From Verrucomicrobiota bacterium (lineage in GTDB: Bacteria > Verrucomicrobiota > Lentisphaeria > Victivallales > UBA1829), in NCBI GenBank assembly GCA_022703965.1, contig JAKJHH010000012.1, forward strand, positions 1-38,757: a DNA stretch of 38,757 bases. Direction: 5' to 3'. Each line of letters begins with the position of its first letter. Positions within the stretch are counted from its first letter, which is position 1. Under the pieces are notes generated by a model that was given only the letters and a program-made list of their open reading frames with translations, was not told where the DNA came from and ran no database searches. Made by a program: the position numbers and the translations under genes. Shown piece by piece: positions 24,289-33,224 of this stretch.

Positions 24289-24894
24289 TTATTGGGTTCT
24301 TATAATCGAAAGCAATAATTCGTAGCGCTCATCAAGCATTGGCGTATTTGACCGTGAATCCATAGAAAAACATTTTGCAGCAGCTCTTACCATAGGTCTT
24401 TCATCCATCTGCAATTTTTTTATTATATCTTGCTTTCCTTCGTTCGAATCTTTCAATAATGCACGTGCTGTTTCAATACACAAATATTGATTGGAAGAAT
24501 CTAAGAGTAACTTATCCGGCTGCCAATTTATACCAGTTCTAAGTGCCTCTTGTTTGTTAAGTGCAATTGTGATAAATGCAACAGACATCTCATCCAAGTT
24601 GGCTTTGTCCTTAAAAAGAATCTCTATTTTGTTACTGAATTTTTTTAGGTTCTCTTTAGTTTCTCCAATAATCCATACAGCAGCCGATAATAAGACAGGA
24701 TCTTTGCTATCTATAGCTCTGATTAAACATTCTTGATCTTTTTCTGATAAGATATAATTCTGTTTTACATTTAAATTTATGACAATTTCCCTAAGTTCGG
24801 GAATTTCTTCCGCTGTTTTTGAATCCATAGGTTTAGCGTGCAAAAACGATATTAAGCCCAAAAAAGTAATTAAAAAAGTTAGTACTTTTATCAT
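24289..24894 (-). CDS. Exported HEAT-like repeat protein, unknown function
   Basis: A 201-residue protein with a signal peptide (MIKVLTFLITFLGLISFLHA, cleavage after HA). The mature part is alpha-helical with repeated short helices, e.g. DPVLLSAAVWIIGETKENL and RPMVRAAAKCF, resembling HEAT or armadillo-type repeats. No catalytic motif was seen. It is A+T-rich relative to the flanking FAD dehydrogenase and hydrolase genes, and an imperfect inverted repeat of tandem CCGAATGTCCC units lies just upstream. I do not recognise a specific family. Confidence 0.6.
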   Translation of the reverse strand: MIKVLTFLITFLGLISFLHAKPMDSKTAEEIPELREIVINLNVKQNYILSEKDQECLIRAIDSKDPVLLSAAVWIIGETKENLKKFSNKIEILFKDKANLDEMSVAFITIALNKQEALRTGINWQPDKLLLDSSNQYLCIETARALLKDSNEGKQDIIKKLQMDERPMVRAAAKCFSMDSRSNTPMLDERYELLLSIIRTQ

Positions 24895-24921
24895 TGTGTG
24901 TATCCTTGTGTCTGATCAGAG

Positions 24922-25027
24922 CCGAATGTCCCCCGAATGTCCCCCGCATTGAGGTCTTAAAGTAGATTGCAAGGGTTTTGAAATCAAGCTTCTTTACAAT
25001 GAAAACATTCTAATGCAGGGACATTCG
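24922..25027. repeat. Tandem 11-bp units and inverted copy, possible small mobile element
   Basis: CCGAATGTCCC occurs twice in tandem (24922-24932, 24933-24943). An inverted copy of CGAATGTCCC is at 25018-25027. The segment starting at 24934 and the reverse complement of 25010-25027 share an imperfect ~18-base match, giving terminal inverted repeats ~90 bases apart. The TGTCCC core also begins the IS end at 38544. It could be a decayed IS end or MITE-like element. Confidence 0.45.
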
Positions 25028-25094
25028 AGGAGGATCATTTATTATTGACGGAATGAAGCCGTTTCCAGAGACAAGATATCGCAAGGCTGAATGT

Positions 25095-27809
25095 TTATTC
25101 CGTAATGAGCTCGAATACGCTGGACTTTGCATCCAGATTAATCTGCCAGCCGGACGGAGCTTTTTCGACCTTGAGTTCTCCGCCTTTTGCGCCGTTGCTT
25201 TCCTTCCAGAAAGCTTTGACGCTTTTGAAGGATGACGGAAGCGTGAGAATGCCGCGCAGAGGCTCGGCAAGAACCTTAGTCGAAGGAGCAACGGGATTCT
25301 TTCCGTTCTGATCGTAATAAAGATTTTCAAGCTCGATTCTGCCGCTGAAAACCAGCATCATATGAGTCGATTTCTTGAGCTCGGCTCCGTCCAGACTGCT
25401 CAGAGTGAAATCGATATATTTGCCGTTTTTCGAGCGTATTGAGATAGCATCGCCAAGCTCGAGAGAAGCTTTTTCGCCCCAGTTTCCGAATGCGAATTTA
25501 GTTTTCGAAGATTTTCCAAGCACATAAGCGTCGCGCCAGTAAAGCTCAATTTCGCCGCTTCCGCTTTTCAGAGGATATGTCGAATAATCGAAGCTCGGTT
25601 CAGCTCCCGGACGTACAATTATAGCCGAGGGATTTTCCGCCTGAACTTTCTTTATATCCGCTTCAGAAAAAACGAAGGCGCAACGCCCGAAAAACGATGC
25701 TCCGGCATATGAGGGATAGATTTCCTCGAATTTCTTTGCAAAAAGCGACTGAGGGCCTTTTCCGAAGAGAATTTCATCATCCAGAAGATAATAGTAGACT
25801 TGCGGATTCTCCTTGAAATCCCTGCGTATGAAAGCAAGATTCATCGCTGGAAGGATAAATGAACGTGCCGGATCATAGCCTATATTCAGACTGATTACAT
25901 CAGGCGAAATCAGTCCTTTTTCAAAATGATGATGCAAAGCAAAAAGCATATTCATATCATGTCCGAGAACCGTCATCATTGCCATCGAAAGTCCCATTGT
26001 CCCTGCCCTGTCAGAACCTATGGAATTCCATTCTTCGTGCATAAGAGGCTGATCGAATCTCTTAGCCAGCGATAGCGGAGCAAAATGTTTAAAGCCAGCT
26101 TTGCCGATATTCAGTTCATCCTGATTTATGAGGCCGTCTCTGTATGGATGATCTGCTGTAAAATCGGTCTTTCCGTAGGCGGCAAGAAGCTGAAGGCGCT
26201 GGGGATGAATCCATGTCGTGCCGCAGACAGGACGGACAGGATTGAGCTCCTTGAACAGATCAATCATCTGAGAAAAATACTTGCTCATAAGTTCTTTTCT
26301 GAAGATATCTTCCCTGCGGAATTTCGCTTCGTCAGCAAAAGGAATTCCTTCAGGGGAATCGCACCAGTCTTTATACATCTTTTTGTAGAGCTCGCTGAAA
26401 TGTCCCGGAAAATGATGATTCAGGCTGCCGTGAAGATAAATGTCGTTCTCATTCAGAATTGATGAGCTAACTATGGCAGGATCGTCCTTGTAAGCCAGTT
26501 TTGTATATGGATTGACATGATTCCACAGGGTCGAAATGTAATCATTCTGAACTTTCATGAGAGCTTGATCTTCATAAAGATAAGCGCTTCCTTTGAAGCC
26601 AAAACTCAATTTTTCGCCATCTTTCATCCCATCGCCCGGGAGCAGTCTTCTTGCGGTAATGCCGTCCAGATGTATGTAAATTCCTTTCTGTTTCAGGCAG
26701 AAAATCAGATAATCCATGCGGTCAATGAGCTCTGCGTCAATGCGTCCTGTTTTGCCGGATTCCATGTCTTTGCGGTCAAAAATGCCGAAGCCGGGCAGGA
26801 AGTAATCCAGATGGTGGAGACGCACAATATTACAGCCCATTCCGGCTATGCGCGAGGCAAAATCCTCCGCCACATCCTTCTCCGGGAATTTTGAGTTGTG
26901 TACAAGCGTCACGCCCGAAAGACAAACAGGAATTCCGGGACGCTTTTTGAAGAAAAAGTGTCCATTTTCAGCGTACATAAACCCGTATTTGCCAGCCGGA
27001 GCATCCAGAACGGATGAGGATATGTCCACGGGACAGATTTTATGATTCACCGCGACCTCGTACCATCCTGTCTGATCGCTGAATGAGGCAAAGCGTTTGT
27101 TATTTCCGATGAAAGGTATTTCAGCAGGATACTCTAACTTATACTTGATCGTTATAATGGAGTTGTCTTTGAATCCCAGGTCAAAAGCTCTTACGTAATT
27201 GATCTTGTCATTGCCTTGCTTGATTCTATATGAACGTTTGACGGTCGAATTTTCCAGACTGAGTTTGAACTTCATTCCCTTGATCTCAAAGTCGGCAGGA
27301 TTTGAGGAGCCGTTCTGTCCGAAAGCAGTCTCGGCAATTTTGCAATCAGGAGCAATTCTGAGAAGAAGACCGCGTGCCGTGCTGCTTTTAAGCTCAAGTT
27401 CTTCCCTTCCAGGTTTATCACTCAATCTTGCGTCAACAGTATATTCAGCCTCAATGAGTCCGGGAGCAGGATTGCTGATTTTCAGGGTGTAAGGACAAAG
27501 TCCGACGCGTCCTTTGTAAAGGAATCCATCTTTTTCCTGAATTCCTGTGGGATTTTTTGTAGGCCAGACGTCTTTGTCATAATCCTGAGAAACGGCAGGA
27601 TCCCATTTGCTGTCGGCAACTTCATGATAATATGAAAGAGAAAAAGCAATATCTTTGAGCGCAAGTTCGGATTTTTCTCCTTTCACAGCCGAGGCAAAAC
27701 AAAGCATTCCGTTGTGATTGACGGCGAGTACTTGTTCAGAGGCATATAAATTTGAGGCTGCAATCAAAGTTGCCGCACAGAAAGAGACTATAGTTCTGAA
27801 ATTGTTCAT
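25095..27809 (-). CDS. Secreted clan GH-A glycoside hydrolase with N-terminal beta domain
   Basis: A 904-residue exported enzyme. Signal peptide ~1-23 (MNNFRTIVSFCAATLIAASN, cleavage near YAS). Residues ~30-290 form a beta-rich domain, then a TIM barrel (~300-690): VTLVHNSKFPE (~300-310), NIVRLHHLDYFLPGFGIF, IYIHLDGITARRLLPGDG, acid/base SSILNENDIYLHG with E454, TADHPYRDG, and nucleophile PLMHEEWNSIG with E592 or E593. A further beta domain closes the protein. The architecture is close to GH5/cellulase-like clan GH-A proteins; family and substrate are uncertain. CGGAG lies seven bases before the ATG. It is the last gene of the ROK-pseudopilin-GH operon, 18 bases after the pseudopilin stop. 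Confidence 0.8.
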   Translation of the reverse strand: MNNFRTIVSFCAATLIAASNLYASEQVLAVNHNGMLCFASAVKGEKSELALKDIAFSLSYYHEVADSKWDPAVSQDYDKDVWPTKNPTGIQEKDGFLYKGRVGLCPYTLKISNPAPGLIEAEYTVDARLSDKPGREELELKSSTARGLLLRIAPDCKIAETAFGQNGSSNPADFEIKGMKFKLSLENSTVKRSYRIKQGNDKINYVRAFDLGFKDNSIITIKYKLEYPAEIPFIGNNKRFASFSDQTGWYEVAVNHKICPVDISSSVLDAPAGKYGFMYAENGHFFFKKRPGIPVCLSGVTLVHNSKFPEKDVAEDFASRIAGMGCNIVRLHHLDYFLPGFGIFDRKDMESGKTGRIDAELIDRMDYLIFCLKQKGIYIHLDGITARRLLPGDGMKDGEKLSFGFKGSAYLYEDQALMKVQNDYISTLWNHVNPYTKLAYKDDPAIVSSSILNENDIYLHGSLNHHFPGHFSELYKKMYKDWCDSPEGIPFADEAKFRREDIFRKELMSKYFSQMIDLFKELNPVRPVCGTTWIHPQRLQLLAAYGKTDFTADHPYRDGLINQDELNIGKAGFKHFAPLSLAKRFDQPLMHEEWNSIGSDRAGTMGLSMAMMTVLGHDMNMLFALHHHFEKGLISPDVISLNIGYDPARSFILPAMNLAFIRRDFKENPQVYYYLLDDEILFGKGPQSLFAKKFEEIYPSYAGASFFGRCAFVFSEADIKKVQAENPSAIIVRPGAEPSFDYSTYPLKSGSGEIELYWRDAYVLGKSSKTKFAFGNWGEKASLELGDAISIRSKNGKYIDFTLSSLDGAELKKSTHMMLVFSGRIELENLYYDQNGKNPVAPSTKVLAEPLRGILTLPSSFKSVKAFWKESNGAKGGELKVEKAPSGWQINLDAKSSVFELITE

Positions 27810-27827
27810 GAAGATCTCCGCTTGTAT

Positions 27828-28529
27828 TTAGTCATTAAGGCCGCTGTAAGGGCGTAGTTCCGTTTCATTGTCCAGTTTCAAGACAATTGAGGCTGCATGT
27901 CCGTCCGCAAAAACAATATTGGTACTCTTTGCCGGATGTCGCTGAAAACCGGCAATCCAGCGTTCGGGATTTCCGGAGCTCGTGTATACATATGTCTTGA
28001 GAGCGCTGGCGAGCCAGTAACAGGCAATCTGAGGAGCAGCCATATCGCTGTAAATAAATACAGAGGAAGGCTTTTTGATCCTGTAAATATTACCTTTCCA
28101 AGCTGTTTTTTCGAGGTTGTCCGGAGCGTAGCTGAGCTGATATAAAAAAGGATTAAATCCATAGCTTGTGCGCATGCTGTCCACATTATAAGTTCTGTCC
28201 GGGCAGCTCAATATTCCGAAGTTGTCGACTCTGATACCGCCTGAAAGCGTCGGATAAGGTTTTGCGTCGGGGAAGGCGGACTTGATGACGATTGAACTCG
28301 CAAAAATTCCCGGATTGGCATCCGTATTCTGAGGAAGATATCCTGAATATCCGTCCGCGTATGAGAGCACAATCTGTGAAAGCTGTCTGAGGTTACTGGA
28401 ACACGCGCTTTTCTTAGCCTGAGCTCTTGCCTGTCCAAGAGCAGGCAGCAGCATGGCGGCCAGAATCGCAATGATCGCGATTACCACCAGAAGCTCAATG
28501 AGCGTAAAAAAACTTGATTTCTTTTTCAT
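27828..28529 (-). CDS. Pseudopilin-like secreted protein (second copy of the set)
   Basis: A 233-residue protein starting MKKKSSF then [18 protein letters not shown], the prepilin helix with Glu at +5; the residue before the cleavage position is Phe, not Gly. The C-terminal part has [13 protein letters not shown], one residue longer than the usual H-X9-DG box. I chose ATG 28529: it overlaps the ROK stop as ATGA, and AAGGA lies nine bases upstream; an in-frame GTG at 28535 is too close to that site. It is followed after 18 bases by the secreted GH gene. Coupling to the regulator gene and proximity to the enzyme mirror the LacI set. Confidence 0.88.
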   Translation of the reverse strand: MKKKSSFFTLIELLVVIAIIAILAAMLLPALGQARAQAKKSACSSNLRQLSQIVLSYADGYSGYLPQNTDANPGIFASSIVIKSAFPDAKPYPTLSGGIRVDNFGILSCPDRTYNVDSMRTSYGFNPFLYQLSYAPDNLEKTAWKGNIYRIKKPSSVFIYSDMAAPQIACYWLASALKTYVYTSSGNPERWIAGFQRHPAKSTNIVFADGHAASIVLKLDNETELRPYSGLND

Positions 28530-29737
28530 AAGCACAAATCCTTCCTTAAGTCTATGTCAGCCGTAAGCAGGGAGGCTCCGGCACCTATAGACACTGCATG
28601 GAGCATGGAAAGTTCGCCTCGGACAATGTCAGGTTTCAAGCCGAAAGACCTCAGCGGAGACTGTTCGTATTCGCTTTTTATGACCTTAAATAATTCATCA
28701 TCAAGTTCTGGCAGCGAACCGCCAAGAATGATTTTATCCGGCGAGAGCAAGGAGTATATATTGTTCAGTGCTCTTCCAAGCATTCTGAGACGCTTAAGGA
28801 GGATTTCTTTGAGTTTGCCTTCCAGTTTGTGCTGGTATCTGAAAAGCTCGACAAATTTGCCTGTCTCCAGCTCTATTCCGGCCTTTCTGAGCTCCACAAG
28901 CTCTTCCGCGCTGAGTCCGGTAGGCGGCAGCCAGTAAGTTCTGGCTTCGCGGCATAGTCCAGGTGGATTTTCCTCATAGCTGTAGGACTCAATCTGTCCC
29001 GGCGCAGCTCCGTTGCAGCCGCGATATATCCTGCCGTTGAAGTAGAACGCGAGAACCGTTCCATCCTCGTCATAATGCACATAGACGGCATTCATGCGGC
29101 GGTCTTTAACAACTCCGGACTCGATTTCTCCATGAAGCGCGGCGTTAGCCTCACTGTCCACCGCAATAGGCTTGCCAAGTTTTGAACTTAGAAAAGCAGA
29201 TATGTTCCATGAACCGGATGGAACGGAAACAGTTGAAGAATCAAAAACTATCCCGTTTTCACCGTCTGTCGAACCGCTCATCAGCAACGCATAGCCGGAA
29301 AGTTCTCCGTATTTCCTGCAAACTTCAGACTGCGATAAGTCCTTAAAACGCTTTACAAGGAGCTCTGAAAGCTCCTTTACATTCATTCTGCGTTCTTTTT
29401 CAATAGTCTCAAGTACTTCAATCTTCCAGTCAAAAGACAGCATCATAAAGCTTATTTTGTTAATTGAGACATAGGCACATATCACAGCTCTTGCATTCCG
29501 ATTCAGCTCAAGCATGACGAAAGGACGTCCCGGCGCAGTTTTGACGCGCTCTTGAGTTCCTGTCTTCATGAGCAGTCCCTTCTCTTTCAGACGTTCCGCT
29601 ATTCTACTGATCGCCGAATGTGATAAGCCACAGAATTCAGCCGCATCGCTTTGCGACATCATCCCGTTCCGCTGTAAGGCTTTAATAAGATAGGCCTCGC
29701 CCATGTCACGTTTTTCAAGATTCGATGTCTTTTTCAT
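28526..29737 (-). CDS. ROK family transcriptional regulator (NagC/XylR-like)
   Basis: A 403-residue repressor-type ROK protein. The N-terminus holds a winged helix ([20 protein letters not shown], ~28-47), then the sugar-binding ROK domain with [20 protein letters not shown] and [12 protein letters not shown], and [11 protein letters not shown] near the end. The zinc motif normally CXCGXXGCXE is degenerate here ([13 protein letters not shown]), so zinc may be absent. The start is ATG 29737, with AGGA upstream; earlier in-frame ATGs (29779, 29758) lie at or before the promoter -10 and start site. It heads the operon with the pseudopilin and the secreted GH, and its promoter has a matching inverted-repeat operator. 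Confidence 0.9.
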   Translation of the reverse strand: MKKTSNLEKRDMGEAYLIKALQRNGMMSQSDAAEFCGLSHSAISRIAERLKEKGLLMKTGTQERVKTAPGRPFVMLELNRNARAVICAYVSINKISFMMLSFDWKIEVLETIEKERRMNVKELSELLVKRFKDLSQSEVCRKYGELSGYALLMSGSTDGENGIVFDSSTVSVPSGSWNISAFLSSKLGKPIAVDSEANAALHGEIESGVVKDRRMNAVYVHYDEDGTVLAFYFNGRIYRGCNGAAPGQIESYSYEENPPGLCREARTYWLPPTGLSAEELVELRKAGIELETGKFVELFRYQHKLEGKLKEILLKRLRMLGRALNNIYSLLSPDKIILGGSLPELDDELFKVIKSEYEQSPLRSFGLKPDIVRGELSMLHAVSIGAGASLLTADIDLRKDLCL

Positions 29738-29746
29738 TTCAGTCCT

Positions 29747-29769
29747 ATTATTTGCCATTGTCAAATAAT
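29747..29769 (-). promoter_or_regulatory. ROK-type operator, ATTATTTG-N7-CAAATAAT
   Basis: A perfect eight-base inverted repeat with a seven-base spacer (29747-29754 and 29762-29769) overlaps the -10 of the ROK operon promoter and its start site. A-T-rich TTATTT/AAATAA arms are known for NagC/Mlc-type ROK repressors, so negative autoregulation is likely. Confidence 0.7.
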
Positions 29770-29796
29770 TATATATCAAAGCAGATTGAATGTCAA
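29768..29796 (-). promoter_or_regulatory. Consensus sigma70 promoter of the ROK-pseudopilin-GH operon
   Basis: The minus strand reads TTGACA (29791-29796), 17 bases, TATAAT (29768-29773): all twelve consensus bases at optimal spacing. The start site should be near 29761, inside the operator at 29747-29769, about 24 bases before the ROK start codon at 29737. Confidence 0.85.
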
Positions 29797-29842
29797 TAAG
29801 GCATTTCTGAAAGAACGATAATATGAAGATGAGAGCTTTGCT

Positions 29843-30304
29843 ATGAAGCTGAAAATGAATTATATTAAAGCTCTGACAGTAAAGGAAATCATGGATCAGG
29901 AAGATACACAGAAATTGGAAGCACCAGAACTAAAGGTGTCTGAAGATAAGCCGGAAATGAACCGTGAATTCCGTGAATTCGCCATTATGTGCAATCTTCT
30001 GCCGCTCTGTCAGCTTATACTCTGGTTTTTTCCAGGAGTCAACGTGCTGGCACCTCTCATATTCTGGAGAATGAAACGCAAAGATCATCCCGAATTTGAT
30101 GAAACAGCAAAAGAGATAATAAACCTTCAGATAATCTTTTTCATCTGCAAACTGATTGCAATTGGACTCTGCTTTGTCGTTGTAGGCTTTTTCATGATTC
30201 CCCTGCTCTTCATTGTATGGATCTTTTTCATAATACTGCCTGTCAACAAGATCGTGCACGGAGAACGCTTCAAGTATCCGTTCATGATACGCTTTATCAA
30301 ATAG
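29843..30304 (+). CDS. DUF4870-like membrane protein
   Basis: A 153-residue protein. After a ~50-residue polar N-terminus it reads EFAIMCNLLPLCQLILWFFP, APLIFWRMKRKDHPEFDETA, and NLQIIFFICKLIAIG, followed by long hydrophobic helices, which is the DUF4870 pattern of three to four membrane segments. The start ATG at 29843 has only a weak GA-rich ribosome site. It points away from the ROK operon and converges on the third pseudopilin gene, 16 bases beyond its stop. Function unknown; probably in the inner membrane. Confidence 0.78.
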   Translation: MKLKMNYIKALTVKEIMDQEDTQKLEAPELKVSEDKPEMNREFREFAIMCNLLPLCQLILWFFPGVNVLAPLIFWRMKRKDHPEFDETAKEIINLQIIFFICKLIAIGLCFVVVGFFMIPLLFIVWIFFIILPVNKIVHGERFKYPFMIRFIK

Positions 30305-30320
30305 AAGTTATTCATCAGAA

Positions 30321-31172
30321 CTATTTGAGCCACCATGGCGAATCATCTGTTACGGTCCATGAAAATGAATAAAGCTGAGGCTGGCTTCGAGTCCATTCTA
30401 AAAACGGAATATGGGCAGAGGTCGGTCCCTTAAATCCTGAAATATGACCATCGAAGAAAACTACATTTGCTGTCTGAGCGTGCCAGCCGAAAGGACCGCA
30501 CCCCAAGAGATTATATGGGCCTATGGCGTTGCTTCCACAAGGCTTATCATCAACATCATTGGTCATTCGGCAATCTCCAACAGCGACTTTTTTGGATGGG
30601 TTGCGGATTCCTCCAAGTCTTACTCGAGTATAACTGATGTTGGCTGCCGCATTATGAAATTCAACAGAGTAATTCAATCCATATCCTCCATATTCTGCAT
30701 GCCATAGGACATTGTTGGAGATCAAATACTTGTTTAAGGAGTCAGTATTACTTCGATATGCGGTCTCTATCTGATATGCGTTCTGCGAACGCGCTCCGGG
30801 ACAAGTTAATATTGCACCGGAATTCAAAAATCCTGTGTAGATTAAAAGTGATGCCCATGGAGAACTTTTTCCGCTCGGCAATGGATTTTGCGATGCATTT
30901 ACACCTGGAACAAATGCTCCATATGAGTCGGCGTAAAAAACGAGGCCAGTGTAAATATTTTTCAAATTGTTAGCACAGTAAATAGACTGAGCTTTAGCTC
31001 GCGTTTGATGCAAGGTTGGCAGTAGCAGTGCTGCCAAAATCGCAATAATAGCGATGACTACCAGTAATTCAATGAGCGTAAAGCGAGCTGAAAGGAAGGC
31101 ACGGCAGCTTCTTGTCCATGTTTTTCCCTGTAATGAGATCAAGGGAAAATCATCTATAATAGACATTTTCAT
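30321..31172 (-). CDS. Pseudopilin-like secreted protein (third copy of the set)
   Basis: A 283-residue protein. An unusually long ~30-residue cytoplasmic leader ([20 protein letters not shown] ... LSAR) precedes [18 protein letters not shown]; the residue before Phe is Arg, not Gly. The body has Cys in [10 protein letters not shown] and an exact H-X9-DG box, [12 protein letters not shown], near residue 249. The start ATG 31172 is preceded by AGGAAG. It lies 37 bases downstream of the GH39-like gene on the same strand, so here the enzyme comes first and the pseudopilin second, unlike the other two sets. It converges with the DUF4870 gene. Confidence 0.85.
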   Translation of the reverse strand: MKMSIIDDFPLISLQGKTWTRSCRAFLSARFTLIELLVVIAIIAILAALLLPTLHQTRAKAQSIYCANNLKNIYTGLVFYADSYGAFVPGVNASQNPLPSGKSSPWASLLIYTGFLNSGAILTCPGARSQNAYQIETAYRSNTDSLNKYLISNNVLWHAEYGGYGLNYSVEFHNAAANISYTRVRLGGIRNPSKKVAVGDCRMTNDVDDKPCGSNAIGPYNLLGCGPFGWHAQTANVVFFDGHISGFKGPTSAHIPFLEWTRSQPQLYSFSWTVTDDSPWWLK

Positions 31173-31209
31173 ATATTGTTCTTCCTTTCAGCGTTTGGAG
31201 GAAATGTGT

Positions 31210-33054
31210 TCATTTTTCCAGGAGATATATTATTCCTTCACTGGCATTGATTCTGTTATCTTTTACTTCTACCTTGCGTCCTAGGTAATCGTAAGCTTCG
31301 CTAATGGCAAAAGGAATCTTAACAGATTGTTCTCCATATACTGTCCAATAAGCGTGAACATTAAGTGAATCAGGACGTTTCCAAGTGGCGAAATATAGAT
31401 CGCCATCTTTCTTCATCAGCGGACGGCTTGAGCTTTCCGGCAGCATTTTTATAAGGAACTTGTATGCGGTGAATGCGTCTCTGGGCGAATAGTCGCGATG
31501 GACGATGCCGAAGTGATGTCCTATGTTTGACGGGAAATATTCTTCGGCCCTGAACTTGTACCAGAATACTTTGTCGATTCCGGCTGAAAAGAAGTACAGA
31601 TAGGCTCGCGGCAGAAACTTGCCCTGAACTTCCTGTGAAACGCCGCTTTTTATAAACGTAACATCCAGCAGCATAGCTCCTTTCAAGTCGCTGTCGAACT
31701 TATAGAGACCGACAACCGGAGCGGAAAAGTCTTTGTTTTCCTGAAGATAGAAGGGAATTAATTTGTCATTACCTTGGAGATTTGCATCTGAAATATAACG
31801 TCCTCCTCCTTCCATATTATTAAATTCAGGTAGCCCGCTTCCTGGAGCTGCTTTGATTTTACCATTTTTTGGAACCTTATCCCGCCACTCTGAGAGCCAT
31901 TTGATATGAAGTTCCTTAATCATAGCTTCGTTGTTTGGACGCGGCTCATTAATCTGCCTCCAGCGTCCGCTTTCATCTTGGACAGCATCGCAATATAAAG
32001 GAAGTCCATGGCTGTGAATGATAAAACCACCTCGTCTGACATAATCGACAATCTCATTGAAATATTTATGCGGAAAAGCCTGAGTCAGAGATGGAACAAG
32101 AACAGGATATTTTTCCACATCAAGTCCTTTTAAATCTGCATAGGATATTTCTCTTCGATTTGGAAATATATTGACGGTATAATCCTTGGGGGCAAAAGCA
32201 ATTCCTTTGCCCTCTTCCAGATCTTTATTGCGAATTATTGCCAGAGTAATGTTTTCAGGGGTGATATTAAGGATTTTCAGTGCTTTTTTCAAAACATCCG
32301 CGCTCATTGGTTGCTGAGGAGAATGAGTTGGCCAACTGAATTCAGTTACCCAGATCGGTTTGTTTATCTCATGTTTTTTGAACAGCGCAAGTAGAGGGTC
32401 GACCTGTACTGCGGTTTTTTCCGGGTATGTATCCATGGCATAGGGATGGATATTCATAATATCGAAATATTTGGTAGCTCCAGCATTCAAACATGATTCA
32501 ATATAAGGTACAGGAACTCCGGCTGTCCCGGTAAAAAGAACTTGAATTTCCGGATCAATTTTCTTTATCTCTTCATATGCAGCACGCAGGATTTTGGTAT
32601 AGTCCTCAGGGGACAGTAGAGAATCTCGGATTCTGGATTCGGATATATTTGCTTCATTCCAGACTTCCCAATAACGAAATTGCTTACTGTAACGTGAAAC
32701 AGTGAGTCGTACATATTCGCGCCACTGGTCGAGGTGCTGGTGCGCGGGGTGCGCCCAAGGGACATCGTAGGCTAAAATCGGCAGAATGTCAATATCATAT
32801 TTTTTTGCCGTTTCGGCTACAATATCAAGTTTTGAGTAATCCCAATGTCCCTCTTCAGGTTCAGCCTGAGCCCAAGTGAATCCATTGCGAACCCAGCGGA
32901 TTCCACCGGCTTTCAATACCTGAAATTTCGGCTCGGCAAGCTTCCATTGCTCTTCCTTGCAAATATGCGCGCAAACCCCATATGGAGATTTTGCTGTATC
33001 GGCAAGGAGAGAGAGCGACATTATACCCATTATAAGTGTAGACAGGATTTTCAT
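31210..33054 (-). CDS. Secreted GH39-like clan GH-A glycoside hydrolase
   Basis: A 614-residue exported enzyme. Signal peptide ~1-19 (MKILSTLIMGIMSLSLLADT). The TIM barrel occupies ~25-245: GIRWVRNGFTWAQAEPEEG (~51-69), ILAYDVPWAHPA, acid/base RYWEVWNEANIS with E134, and nucleophile PIWVTEFSWPT with E238; HPYAMDTY near 203. The rest (~260-614) is beta-rich and of unassigned function; it carries a GGFIIHSHG strand that looks amidotransferase-like. The pattern fits GH39 (beta-xylosidase-type) or a GH5/GH39-related family. AAAGGG lies a few bases before the ATG. It is transcribed away from a divergent AraC regulator and is followed by a pseudopilin. Confidence 0.8.
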   Translation of the reverse strand: MKILSTLIMGIMSLSLLADTAKSPYGVCAHICKEEQWKLAEPKFQVLKAGGIRWVRNGFTWAQAEPEEGHWDYSKLDIVAETAKKYDIDILPILAYDVPWAHPAHQHLDQWREYVRLTVSRYSKQFRYWEVWNEANISESRIRDSLLSPEDYTKILRAAYEEIKKIDPEIQVLFTGTAGVPVPYIESCLNAGATKYFDIMNIHPYAMDTYPEKTAVQVDPLLALFKKHEINKPIWVTEFSWPTHSPQQPMSADVLKKALKILNITPENITLAIIRNKDLEEGKGIAFAPKDYTVNIFPNRREISYADLKGLDVEKYPVLVPSLTQAFPHKYFNEIVDYVRRGGFIIHSHGLPLYCDAVQDESGRWRQINEPRPNNEAMIKELHIKWLSEWRDKVPKNGKIKAAPGSGLPEFNNMEGGGRYISDANLQGNDKLIPFYLQENKDFSAPVVGLYKFDSDLKGAMLLDVTFIKSGVSQEVQGKFLPRAYLYFFSAGIDKVFWYKFRAEEYFPSNIGHHFGIVHRDYSPRDAFTAYKFLIKMLPESSSRPLMKKDGDLYFATWKRPDSLNVHAYWTVYGEQSVKIPFAISEAYDYLGRKVEVKDNRINASEGIIYLLEK

Positions 33055-33086
33055 AATTCCCTTTCTTTAGGATTATCTGATGCAAC

Positions 33087-33113
33087 TCATGAATTTTTAT
33101 GGATAGACCACAT
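33087..33113 (-). CDS. Possible 8-codon leader ORF upstream of the GH39-like gene
   Basis: A short frame MWSIHKNS and stop lies 32 bases before the GH39-like start. It has a strong AAGGAG (33122-33127) eight bases upstream, better than the site of the hydrolase itself. It could be a leader peptide or chance. Confidence 0.3.
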   Translation of the reverse strand: MWSIHKNS

Positions 33114-33138
33114 CTTGTGATCTCCTTCATACTATCTA

Positions 33139-33144
33139 ATTATA
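33139..33144 (-). promoter_or_regulatory. -10 element for the GH39-pseudopilin operon, with weak -35
   Basis: The minus strand reads a perfect TATAAT here, but the sequence at -35 (AGTTTT at 33162-33167) is poor, as expected for an activator-dependent promoter. The nine-base repeat TGAAAAACT at 33159-33167 overlaps that position and recurs at 33210-33218. Confidence 0.45.
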
Positions 33145-33158
33145 TCAAAATATCTTTT

Positions 33159-33218
33159 TGAAAAACTGTTTTTTTCAGCTATTTTTATATTAAAAGTTAA
33201 GAATATATATGAAAAACT
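33159..33218. repeat. Direct repeats TGAAAAACT in the divergent AraC/GH39 region
   Basis: Copies at 33159-33167 and 33210-33218 are 51 bases apart and in the same orientation. The first covers the -35 position of the hydrolase promoter. They are candidate half-sites for the AraC-type regulator. Confidence 0.4.
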
Positions 33219-33224
33219 ATCATT

